Assembly (NCBI RefSeq): GCF_000003815.2
Contig: NC_049997.1
Span: 411,096 to 475,095, forward strand
From: Branchiostoma floridae
Lineage: Eukaryota > Chordata > Leptocardii > Amphioxiformes > Branchiostomatidae
Direction: 5' to 3'
DNA length: 64,000 bases
Shown here piece by piece: positions 26,001 to 35,200 of the stretch. The notes below the pieces were generated by a model, which saw nothing but the letters and a program-made list of their open reading frames with translations, had not been told where the DNA came from and did no database searches. The stretch's first letter is position 1. Each line of letters opens with the position of its first letter. The translations under genes were made by a program, and so were the position numbers.

Positions 26001-27014
26001 ACATATTATATGGAATCACTAAAGTACACACACACACACGAGCATGCACACAAATGTACACACATGTACATACACGAACATAGTTACACATACACATACA
26101 CATACATATACAGTGTGATTGGAGTACAAACCTGCGCCCCCTTCCACACCACAATGGTAGGTCCCGGGAGCTGTTTGTTGACTAATGTTGTTCTGCGGTG
26201 ATACCCGTCAGCTGTTGTGACCTGGCTGATCTCTGTCAAGGTAAAAAAAAACATGAAGAAATCAGCAAAAGAACGTACTGGATGGTACGTGAAGGTGTAA
26301 GTAAGTCGTAAGTATACGTAAGTATTCTAACCGTTTTTTATACGTAAGTATTCTAACCGTTTTGTGACTGTTAGGTATGTGTACCAGGCTGTAGTGTGCG
26401 CATGCCTGCGTACCTAAAACTGACACAAAACGATTAACATTCGTATATGAGTTGCGCACTGTGCGTACGACTGTGTATGAAATAAAAAATGTCAAACCTC
26501 ATACCGACATGATATACATGCTCGTATGACTGCATATAAACCTTTGTCAATATGCCCAGCAAGGAAGACCCTTGTATAGAACTTTTGGCCATGGATTCGC
26601 GGGATTTGAGCCATGCGGCGAAGTGATCGCCCCCAAGCTGACCAAAAATGCCAAAAATGATCATGATTAAGACATTTTTTACACAAAAACGTATGACTCA
26701 TCTACGTATAAAGCACAGATGAGCCAAACAAAATGTCCATGTCCGAAATGTCACATCCTCAGTTTTGATACAATACAACTTTATTAGATATAGCAGTATT
26801 ACCACTGTATCAAAAACAAGAGTTCGGTGACCTCTTAATGGTGCAAACAAACGCCGTCCGTCTCACCTTCCTCCGACATGGCTGTCAGCTCACAACTCTG
26901 GTTGGAGCTATTGTACTTCCGCTTGCTGTAGACTCCCGTCAGACTGTCGATAATGACCGGGGTTCCCGCCTCTCGCTGCTTGTTGTACAGAAACATGGTC
27001 TCCCAATGTTCCAC
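14095..27014 (-). CDS. Laccase-type multicopper oxidase with C-terminal membrane anchor, 5' end unresolved
   Basis: Copper oxidase that would oxidise phenols or metal ions while reducing O2 to water; substrate unknown. Exons, in transcription order: 27014-26867, 26232-26132, 25902-25757, 25339-25228, 22399-22320, 21838-21729, 21162-20988, 20328-20196, 19574-19447, 18556-18349, 18005-17873, 16668-16381, 15739-15536, 14189-14095. All phases agree; 686 residues plus a TAG stop. Copper motifs are complete: HWHG, HWWHAH, HPVHIHGH, and HCHIEIHQVEGM with the type-1 Cys and axial Met. The last exon gives a Gly/Ile-rich membrane span (IGAAVGFIVGLGVGIICY) and a short Lys-rich tail, so the enzyme should be surface-anchored with its catalytic domains outside. 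The signal peptide and first ~50-80 residues were not found; an exon candidate is at 28585-28640. The exon 18556 start uses TTAG/GCAG because only that keeps phase. Confidence 0.92.
14684..14715. repeat. 32-bp perfect palindrome
   Basis: The 16-base arm TGTAACAAACGTTACC is followed without spacer by its exact reverse complement. The right arm GGTAACGTTTGTTACA recurs at 15045-15060, so 14684-15060 may be an inverted-repeat element whose left end is duplicated head to head. It lies in the last laccase intron. Confidence 0.8.
15834..16154. mobile_element. MITE-like element, family B copy 1
   Basis: The ends are matching inverted repeats: AAAGCTAAGGGCACAACC on the left and GGTTGTGCCCTTAGCTTT on the right. 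The non-coding core includes GGAGCACGCAGACACGCCG, which is shared with a second copy at 41992-42320. It is 321 bp and lies in a laccase intron. Confidence 0.8.
16323..16357. repeat. (CCAAA)n microsatellite
   Basis: Seven near-perfect pentamer copies (ACCAA-type) lie immediately downstream of the laccase exon 16668-16381 in transcription order. Confidence 0.85.
16812..17070 (+). mobile_element. Non-LTR retrotransposon 3' end (ORF2 C-terminus remnant)
   Basis: The plus-strand reading frame 16821-17057 contains the LINE C-terminal signature GKRKRGRPKSTWRRTV followed by QNRPQWRKLITVLCPTWDEED, and ends at a (TAAG)n tail (17051-17070). Only this tail end of the element is present, so it is a 5'-truncated copy. 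It sits in a laccase intron, antisense to the host gene. Confidence 0.85.
18965..19112. repeat. Tandem decayed copies of a laccase exon 3' end
   Basis: Two intronic segments (about 18966-19000 and 19036-19070) resemble the 3' end and splice donor of the laccase exon 19574-19447. Read on the minus strand each has a CYGTCWWCTGTCCSTTCA-like stretch followed by GTAGTATAATTCAAG or GTAAAAA. They are separated by a CACACA-rich linker of about 30 bases. Confidence 0.6.
19113..19440. mobile_element. Foldback element (long imperfect palindrome)
   Basis: The two arms, each about 150 bp, are inverted copies (left TGCCTAAGCATTTGCACGAA; right TTCGTGCAAATGCTTAGGCA) built from short CACGAAYCTATGYGA subrepeats. 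TA dinucleotides flank both ends. No coding capacity. Its right end lies six bases from the splice donor of the laccase exon 19574-19447. Confidence 0.85.
22668..22752 (-). repeat. tRNA-derived SINE fragment
   Basis: The minus strand has a box-A-like TGGCGCAATCGGCAGCG and box-B-like GAGTTCGAATCC, close to the 1.6-kb copy. It lies in the large laccase intron between exons 25228 and 22399. Confidence 0.65.
23262..23372 (+). repeat. tRNA-derived SINE fragment, inverted to the 22.7-kb copy
   Basis: The plus strand reads GTGACGTAATCGACAGCGCG (box-A-like) and AAGTTCGAATCC (box B), then a trailing TCTTGGGAAAAGCACTTTA. It is in opposite orientation to the copy 600 bases upstream. Confidence 0.65.
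24170..25216. mobile_element. GC-rich inverted-repeat element with CCCCCTTTACAAAT ends
   Basis: A perfect 15-base inverted pair lies at 24278-24292 (GCCCCCTTTACAAAT) and 25202-25216. A second, outer left-end-like sequence starts at about 24170 (GCCGGCTTTACAATTCATGC), so the element looks composite or nested. The interior is rich in CGGCCGA-type motifs and has no ORF. It fills part of the largest laccase intron. The internal TTTTTCGCTGAAAATCTG is shared in diverged form with the inner element at 50993-51810. Confidence 0.6.
25658..25722 (-). pseudogene. Decayed tandem copy of the 3' end of a laccase copper-site exon
   Basis: Read on the minus strand it repeats the end of exon 25902-25757 (GACGGGGTGGGCAGCGTGTC through AGCTTTACTTA and a GTATGT donor). 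It carries an extra base after CCTATA, which brings a TGA into the frame used by the real exon. A GT-rich tract separates the copies. It lies in the intron following that exon, so it should be skipped in the mature mRNA. Confidence 0.7.
26029..26117. repeat. Degenerate (CA)n microsatellite
   Basis: ACACACACACACG, then interspersed CACACAAATGTACACAC and ACATACACATACA, within a laccase intron just below the exon at 26132. Confidence 0.85.
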
Positions 27015-27193
27015 CTGGGGCAGAGCAAACACAAAATAATCTAGCATAGGAACACTTAAATGGTACAGAAACATAAAACTCACTGACGTTTCCAAGCAAT
27101 GGCCTTTTGATATTCTTTTACGTAATGGTTACCGCGTAACAGGATCTATCGGTCACTTCAAGGTTACATTGTAAGTATATGAAATAGGGCATA

Positions 27194-27706
27194 CAGTCAA
27201 ACCTGCCCAAGACGACCACCCGGGGGACCGGAAAAAAAGCGGTCGATTTGGACAGGTGGTCGCTGAGAAGAGTATCGACTCAAAACATGCACGATGCAAA
27301 GTATAAATGGTTTCCGTTGTGTTTAATGGCAAATAGCAAGCACGCTGCACGCACGCAAAGAAGCGAGTTATCTAACGTCTAACGTCTAACGTATATCTCT
27401 AACGCACACTGTAAATGACATCTTTATTCTAAAATAACATCGTAAAGGCAGTCAAAATCCGACGCCAACTGGCCGATTTCGGCACAAAATCGCGCCAGTT
27501 ATCATCAAAAATCAATGAAAACCTCAATTTTCAAAATAATGTGGTCGTTATGGGTCCCAATTTGGACCGGTCGCGGTTGCGTTGGCCAGGTGGTCGTTGA
27601 GAAAAGGTCGCTTAATGCTTATGTAAATGGGAAAAAAAATCGGGACCAAGAAAAAGCGGTCGAAATGGCCGCTGAGAAGAGGTGGTCGCTCGGGCATGTT
27701 TGACTG
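27194..27706. mobile_element. MITE-like element with CAGTCAAAC termini and TA duplication
   Basis: The left end is CAGTCAAACCTGCCCAAGAC and the right end is the inverse complement (GGGCATGTTTGACTG). Both are flanked by TA, the Tc1/mariner-type target site. Inner subrepeats GGTGGTCGCTGAGAAG and AAAAAGCGGTCGA appear near both ends in opposite orientation. 513 bp, no ORF of note. Confidence 0.85.
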
Positions 27707-28584
27707 TATTTTCTTCCTTAGTCGCAAACGTCATAATTGAATCAAGCTCAATCCTAACTAGCTAAAGGTGAGGACTAACTGAACAAATATGGGGAGCAAG
27801 GTTTACGTACGGGCCTCGGGAAATTTCTACCAGATTTAACGTGCGGCCTTTAGACTTGAGTACATCGACAGATTCTGATATAAAAGGAATTTAAAATCAA
27901 TGTACTCACTCGATTCAGGTGAAAATGTTTCTAGCCATCGAAAATAAAATGGTGGTCCCGTCTTTGAGGAGAGTCACACATCGAGCACTAATGTTTTAGT
28001 AAATTGTAGAAATGTCCGGACAAAAATAGTGCGAAAACAAGGTTCCGTGAAACGAACCCACCAACAATATTTTGACATCTGTGTCACTGTCAGAGACAAA
28101 AAAAGCTTAAGATCGAGCCAAGTATAAAATAAACAGTGTTCTTGACCTTTTCATAAGGTGAGCCAGTATTTTCATTAGGGTCGTGAACCCGGAAGTATGG
28201 TTACACTGGAAATGTCTGCACAAATCCCACCATTTCTTTACGTCTTTCACTATCTTTAGTACTCAAAGTCATTCCGCAACAGACTCTGAAGGATGTGACC
28301 TCAAAATGAACCCTCCGAGACAAACCCTTCCCTTACTTGGTGATCGTACTGTGATTTACACGGCACCTGTCGTGGTAGAATGGAGTGTGCAAAGTTAAGC
28401 TTTATCCTCATACCACGTACACCTGTTTGAAAAACGTTATGTACAATGGTGGAAGTAACGTGAAGGATAAAAGTAGAATCTTCTTTCTCTTCCTAGCAAG
28501 CGTTTGTCTGAAGTATGCTTGTGGTGTTACAAGCCCTTAGTGTGTAGTATTAGAATAACAGCGAAACAGTCTTACCGTCTAGTT

Positions 28585-28640
28585 GAACACGTACAGGTCC
28601 TGGGGCGGGGGGTAAGGAACGGGGACGGAGTTAACAAACG
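28585..28640 (-). other. Candidate upstream exon of the laccase gene (unresolved)
   Basis: On the minus strand a pyrimidine-rich tract ending CCGCCCCAG precedes a short segment that ends in a strong donor, ACG/GTAAGA. The phase needed to join exon 27014 would carry an in-frame TAG, so as drawn it can only be a 5' UTR exon, use an earlier donor, or be spurious. Confidence 0.25.
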
Positions 28641-31600
28641 TATCCTGTGTAAAAACAGTAGTACATAGGACCGACAATATAACAAGAATCTTTATCGACA
28701 TGCTGGTCATGGTTTAGACACGTAGCAATACGTTGATACCAAATATTCATTCCAAATGTAGTATAGAAACGCAACCGGTTTCTTGCCACGGTTTCGTTCC
28801 ACGAAAAATCGCCCGTGCTTTGTGAGGTCGAAACGCCTCCAGACGCCTCGGATTCCTCGAACGAAACCTTGAAGGTATGAAAGGGGTTTTGGGATCTCTT
28901 GATACTTATACCGCATGCCCTGATTAGAAAGAGGGTGTGGAAGGGTTCCATCTGTGTCGGGATTATATTTGTTGTGTCATTACATCGCTATCAGCATAGC
29001 GACGTTGACTTATGAACGTTGTGAGAAAATATACAGTTGTATCTTATGAAGACCCTAATTAAATGATACTGTTGGGTTTGATCTTTACTCATGTGGTGTT
29101 ACATGAGTAAAGATCAAAAGACGCCACACACACAAAAATCAAGTAGGTACAAATTGACATTTTGATTCTTGAGATAAATTGTAATTTATGGTTCCTCTGT
29201 AAGAGGCCATGGGTAACTTGAAGGTTACTGGTAGTCAGTTTGTACTCCTTAGATGTGCACACCATGCACTTCTGTCTGCCCTTTGCTGCTATGTAAATAC
29301 CAATGAAAGCACATGTTAATTGCTTCGAGGGGTGGGGGGTTGAAGAAGTAACGATAAAGAATGGTACAGGGTAGAACAACAATGATTTAGTTTGACATTT
29401 TTTACAACATAGTCATATGTCCAATGTTTCCGGGTAAGACTAAGAGGGCATAAACACAACCACACTCCCACCCCTCTTCCACCGTGAGTTAGTCCATCCC
29501 AGACAAAAGCGGCACGGATACAAAACACGCCGCCTTTTGTATTATACCTCTGGTCCATAACAAACCATAACAACAGTGGGAAAGTGACAATTTTCATGTA
29601 GCTAGATCTGACTTTACACCTTAAGGGGAGGTTCCATTTGATATCAAGGGGTGTATATAACTTCTGTCAAATCGGACCACCCGGTGACTGGTGACAGCTA
29701 AACTTGTACAACACAGCGAAAGTGTTTGATATACAGTTAAACATTTACATGTGATCACCTCTACATAAGGTAATTGCTATACAATCAAACCTGTAACAGT
29801 GACCACCTCTACATAAGGTCTACCTCTACATAAGGTCTACCTCTACATAAGGACCACCTCTACATAAGGACCACCTCTACATAAAGACCACCTCTACGTA
29901 AGGACCACCTCTACATAAAGACCACCTCTACATGAGGACCACCTCTACATAAAGACCACCTCTACATAAGGACCACCTCTACATAAGGACCACCTCTACA
30001 TAAGGTCTACCTCTACATAAGGTCTACCTCTACATAAGGACCAGCTCTACATAAGGTCTACCTCTACATAAAGACCACCTCTACATAAAGACCACCTCTA
30101 CATAAGGACCACCTCTACATAAGGACCACCTCTACATAAGGACCACCTCTACACAAGGACCACCTCTACATAAGGTCTACCTCTACATAATAAGGACCAC
30201 TATGATATACAATCAAACATGTTGACGGGTTTCTTCTGGTCCATTGAGTGTTAGATATAGGCCGGTCAAGCTGCTATAGATTACATCTAACTGTTCCTTA
30301 TTATTCCCCTCACAAATTCCTGTTTAGGTTAGAGGAAATATCTTTCCCCTAGGCCCTTTAGACATGGCGAACTATTTACCCAGTCATACAGTACATTCAG
30401 CCTATGTGCACAATACCACACAGAGTTTTCTTTTTTAAAACGACGTTCTTAAGATCAAGGATACGGCACTTAGAAAAAACAAACAAATGCACAGTGTATT
30501 GCCGTTTCTTACCTAAGGGTCACTCGCAAGTGGCAATAAAATGACAATGGTAAACAGCATAGATAACTACTCTAGTAGTAAGTATAAATCTTATGATAAA
30601 ACGCATTTTATTCGGTTTGACGTATTTTCCTGAAATAACATTACGTAAGCCAATCATCAAGCCGTGTGTGTTATTTTAATGATTTGCTTATCATACTGTG
30701 GTGGTCAGAGGGGCAACATCACAAAATTTTCTTTCCTTCGTCGCTCGACATGGTGGAAGTATATCTCCCCAAACAGAAATGCTTGCCACCACCCTCTTTT
30801 GTATATGTATAGAATATAATAGAAAGATTATACTAGGGGAATTCTGGTGAGTCATACAAAACAAACAGTCGTGTGTAAACGAACAGTGAGGTCACGGATT
30901 AGCGCAAAGTCTTGTCAAGTGCGTGCATTACCACGGAATAGAATGTAAATTATAAGAACACGTTGCGATTGACTGCCCTAATTCTCTGTCACTGAGACTG
31001 TTGGTTCATAAAGTACAGTCGGGGTTCAAGCAGTGCTGTAGAAATGGTACGATCAACGCTAGACGACACGAGTGGGTGTGATGACGTCATATCCGGAGGG
31101 GTAAACCAAGCCCTGACGAGGCAAACCAGTTTTGGACTCGTCTGACTCACATTTACAGTGTGCCTCGCTATTGATACTCTTGTTACAACTAAAGGTACGT
31201 GTATCGTTCATTTTACTTTTTAATAGTCGTTTCGATACATGTACTGCCAAGAATACAACCAAATTATCAATGAATATAACCTGAGTTTTAATTCATTAGC
31301 GCCGAATGGAGCACGACAATTACATTCCGACAGTGTCACTTCCCTTGCAAAACAAGGTGGCTGCTTAGAATAAACGTAGTTATTTTTCTAACAGCAAATA
31401 ATGTACATGAAGTGTACAGTGCAGAGACACATTAGAGTATGTTATCATACTGTATTCGTACTGTTTAAGTATTAAAGTTGCTTCATTACTTCATTACAGA
31501 AAAGGTGGGGTTATTTCCATAAAGTAGGCTTTCCTTTGGAGTTTGAAGTGGTTGACACTTATTTTTGAATGGTTATTAAGATGACCCTCGCGACTTTCTG

Positions 31601-32229
31601 TGGGGGAAAACATTGTAAGATTGAAATTGGGGATAGTACTTTAATGAAGACTTGTTTCGGTGTATTTTAACATACTAACTCATTGAGAGGTCTAACAAGG
31701 GTACCTGCCGCTATAGCACAGCACAGTTCTAAAAATGTGACATAAAAAAAACAATGACTCACCGGGAGTTTTTATGCGTAGGCGGCGGAAGCCAACATGC
31801 ACCCGTGTTTAAAACTTGCTTGTGAACGCTCACAGGATGGTTAAGTAGTTCAAGGAAAATAAAATTTCCTTAGTTGCGTAAAATTTGTGACTTAACTGAA
31901 AACATTTGTAAATTAATTGCTATGTGCTCATTGGTGGGACCTAGGACAAATTGGCATCGGATTGTGACGTCACAGAAATGATTCATAGCCGCACTGGTTT
32001 ATGGGTAGCCCGTTCTGTGTCACCAAGATACGTTGCCGATTGGTGGCAACAAAGAGATGAATAAAATCTTTCAGAAAACGAGGAATATGCAAGCCACTAC
32101 GGCCATGCTTTAAGTGCAGCATTATTTCCTTTGCCAGAATAGCTAAGGTTATGTCTTAGGCTTGTTCGTCTGTTTGTTCTTTCGTCTGTATAATAGATCC
32201 ACTATTTTTATCGTTTAGAAGACCAGAAG
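28641..32229. other. Spacer upstream of divergent laccase (minus) and RHIM (plus) genes
   Basis: No coding exon was recognised. It holds the 17-bp minisatellite (29800-30198) and A/T-rich sequence. Because the flanking genes are divergent, both promoters and the missing laccase 5' exon(s) should lie here. A splice-acceptor-like TTTAG at about 32213-32217 just ahead of the RHIM start suggests that gene has a 5' UTR exon further upstream. Confidence 0.5.
29800..30198. repeat. 17-bp minisatellite, about 23 units
   Basis: Units of the form ACCACCTCTACATAAGG, with variants TCTACCTCTACATAAGG and GACCACCTCTACATAAA, run head to tail. The flanks read ATACAATCAAACCTGTAAC on the left and ATACAATCAAACATGTTG on the right, close to the CAGTCAAAC element termini at 27.2 kb, suggesting the array grew inside such an element. 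Confidence 0.9.
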
Positions 32230-35200
32230 ATGTCTACGGCAAAGGAGATAGAAAACGAAAGTGCATTTGTCGGTAAGAACAATGTCTTTTTAATTCACCC
32301 TGTATCCCAATGGATCAAATAATGATACCCCCTTACAGTTTCTGTTTATTTAACGAACCAAGATTGTTTGTACATAATAATAAAAGAGACAGTTTACACA
32401 TTTACATTAATCTGAGTTGGTAAATTTCATTATATGAAATCTAAACTGAAGACTAAAAAATGAATTTTCGACTGAGTTCCTCAGTTGCTTTAACTGCATG
32501 GCACAGTCACTCTGGACAAGCGACTTTTTTATGTGTGACGTCAGCAATCGGTCAAAGGTTGTTGATATTGAAAAGTCGTGTAAATAAAACTGTTACATTT
32601 CAGCACCTTCAGACGTTTCCAAGCGAAACTCCAAAGACATAGACCTCTCTGCTGCACTTGCGTCCATTCAACTTACAGGGAAGGAGCGGACAGCTTCATT
32701 GGAATCTGGATACGCAACTGGTAAACACAATGTACTTATATAAGTTATGATACACTCCCTTTTTAAGCAAATTATCAACCCCTCTGTCACAAGATGGACC
32801 GACGATATTGTTCCGATGTTGCTCTTTTAATCCATGAAAGCTCTAAATCTACAGAGCAGGGCCACACACTGCCAACCTCTCTGTCTCCTCACCCCCTACT
32901 GCCCAGTCATGCGCAGTAGGCCTTGGGGATGCCTAAAACTATTACAGTGACTCTGTCACACCCTCATTAAGTGTACATACGTTGCGTTTAGTAACGCATT
33001 TATAAGCAGCGGCACCTGTGTGTAGTTCAATGTGAACCAATCAGAATTGTCCTGCGGAAGGTGACAGACTGTCACTAAAATGTCAATTGATTGAAATACT
33101 TTCTTGTGTACACACTCACTAATATAATTTGAGTTATCAAAATTGCATCGAGGTGTTTAAAATTTGCTTGTCCTTAGAATTCTTGCAGAGTGAATCCCGT
33201 TGCCACCAAATGCTCAAGGGTCTTCCTCATAGTAAATTTTGATGTTAGATGTGCAACGTTTAGGTGTTATAGGTCATTTAGAGTAACAACAAAATAGATT
33301 AATCCATAAGTAACTTTATTCTTCATCCTATTTATATACATTGAAGTAAGGTTCTCTATGCACAACCAGGGGGTACTTACTTCTGTAGCGCCACCTACGT
33401 CGGCTTTAAGTAGCAGCAAGAAGTAGTTTCCAGTTATTCTACCCTGATGATGGTGTCTGAAAGACATCGAAACGTTGGAAGTAAGTGCTCCCTTGCTGTG
33501 CCAAAAGAACCTCACTATAAAAATATTAGGTACATAATCTTCTTCTGCACCAGAAAGCTCCAGTCGCCCCACCAGTGGCTTTGATTTTGACGGAGCGCCC
33601 CAGCCCTCTTCCGGCCCGACAGTGCTCAGCGCATCGAGCTCCGGCAACTCCACTCAACCCACCATCAACTACTTCACTGTGCAGATAACGGGAACAGCAA
33701 CCAACGTGCAAATTGGGTCTAACAACATCATGGACATTACCAAAGCTAAGGGTGACAAGAGGATGGTGCCACTTTCAGAGGGTAATAACGTTAGAAATAT
33801 AATATGTCAGTCTATTATTAAGCAAAGCCATATCTACACAATTTAAGGGGCAATTTATTATCTGTAAGGAAAAATCCATGCCGTTAGTGCTGTAATTATT
33901 TTATTCACTTTGTTTGATGCAACATTTCCCACGGAGATAACAAGACATATAACACATCTTCAAATTCTGGACTTTACGTTATAGACGTTAAAGACACATG
34001 GCCAAAGCAATAAAAATACATGACCACAGCAATAAAGATACATGACCACAGCAATAAAGATACATGAACACAGCAATAAAGATACATGATCACAGCAATA
34101 AAGATACATGACCACAGCAATAAAGATATATGACCACAGCAACGGGTCGTAAAATCCAGATAATCTGTGTCGTTCCCCGTCTCTGCTTGAATCGGATGGC
34201 GGGCTCGAATCCAAACTGATTCCAAATCATTGCATCATCATCATGATTATTCCAATTGCTTGTTCCGTAAAGTTCAGTCCTCTTGCATAATATTATTTAC
34301 CAAGACAAATGATCTTTCGAGCTAACCAATAACAGCTATTGTACAGATTTCATAGCGACCCTCGTCTCAGTTCACGATCCGGCGGGGGAGGAGCTGATGT
34401 TCCGGCGGCTGGCTGACGAGTCGTACCGGCGGGAGTACGTCAGGAGGATGAGGGAGCAGGACGTGCCGAGCACTATCGCGGAGGTCGGGCGGGGATGCAT
34501 ATTCCTCAACCTACAGGTAGAGAATGGATGTTACTGCACCTTACTGGGTATTATCCCCACAGTTCAGGTCCTGGTTCAAATTAGTTGTAACTGGAAGACG
34601 CCGGATTGGATCAATGGTAAGGGCATCTCGATTGAGACTAAAACCGTCTTACAGAAGATATGTAACAAAGGGGTCCCTTGTTCGAGTACCTCGGGCACCT
34701 TTAGACTAGCAACCCTTCCATCTAAAATTATACATAAACAGCATGGAAACTTAGTGATTTATATGGTACCAGAGTCTTCAATGTAAACAACAACAATATG
34801 TACAGGACTCCACTGCACATCCTATAGTACTTTTCGCAACTATACATCATCATCATCACCTGGGCTTGCTGGTTGCACGAATGAACATGACTCTCTAGAT
34901 CTCCCCCATCCATCCCTATCCTCAATCCAAACCATAGAAAAAAGATAAAACTACTTAGACTAGTGTTAACAAAAAGGGATGGGGTAATTTTGAATGTTGT
35001 ATCTTATGTACTGTTCGTTATCTATTTGAATTTATATCTTTTATTGTGAAAACAAGTTAGTAAGAAAACCTAGAAATATCGTCATTCGACCTGTCCTGGT
35101 CTTTGGAAGGCAGCTCAACATTTAAGGTAGACATACAAATAGATTGGTTGATGACACACAAAACATAATAATGTTATATCTTGTATTGGTTTTATAAAAT

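Noticed and set aside
28631-28951. 106-residue minus-strand frame as the missing laccase N-terminus
   Set aside because: No signal peptide, no cysteine pattern expected ahead of the first cupredoxin domain, and no phase-compatible join to exon 27014.
29800-30198. CRISPR-like array
   Set aside because: Units are head to tail with no spacers, in a eukaryotic intergenic region; it is a minisatellite.
33960-34225. Tandem YLYCC-type frames
   Set aside because: Translation of the 22-bp repeat in a RHIM intron, antisense to the gene.
34600-34700. tRNA-like box A/B pair in a RHIM intron (TGGATCAATGGTAAGGG, CTTGTTCGAGTACC)
   Set aside because: Spacing is wide and there is no SINE body or tail; too weak to list as a feature.
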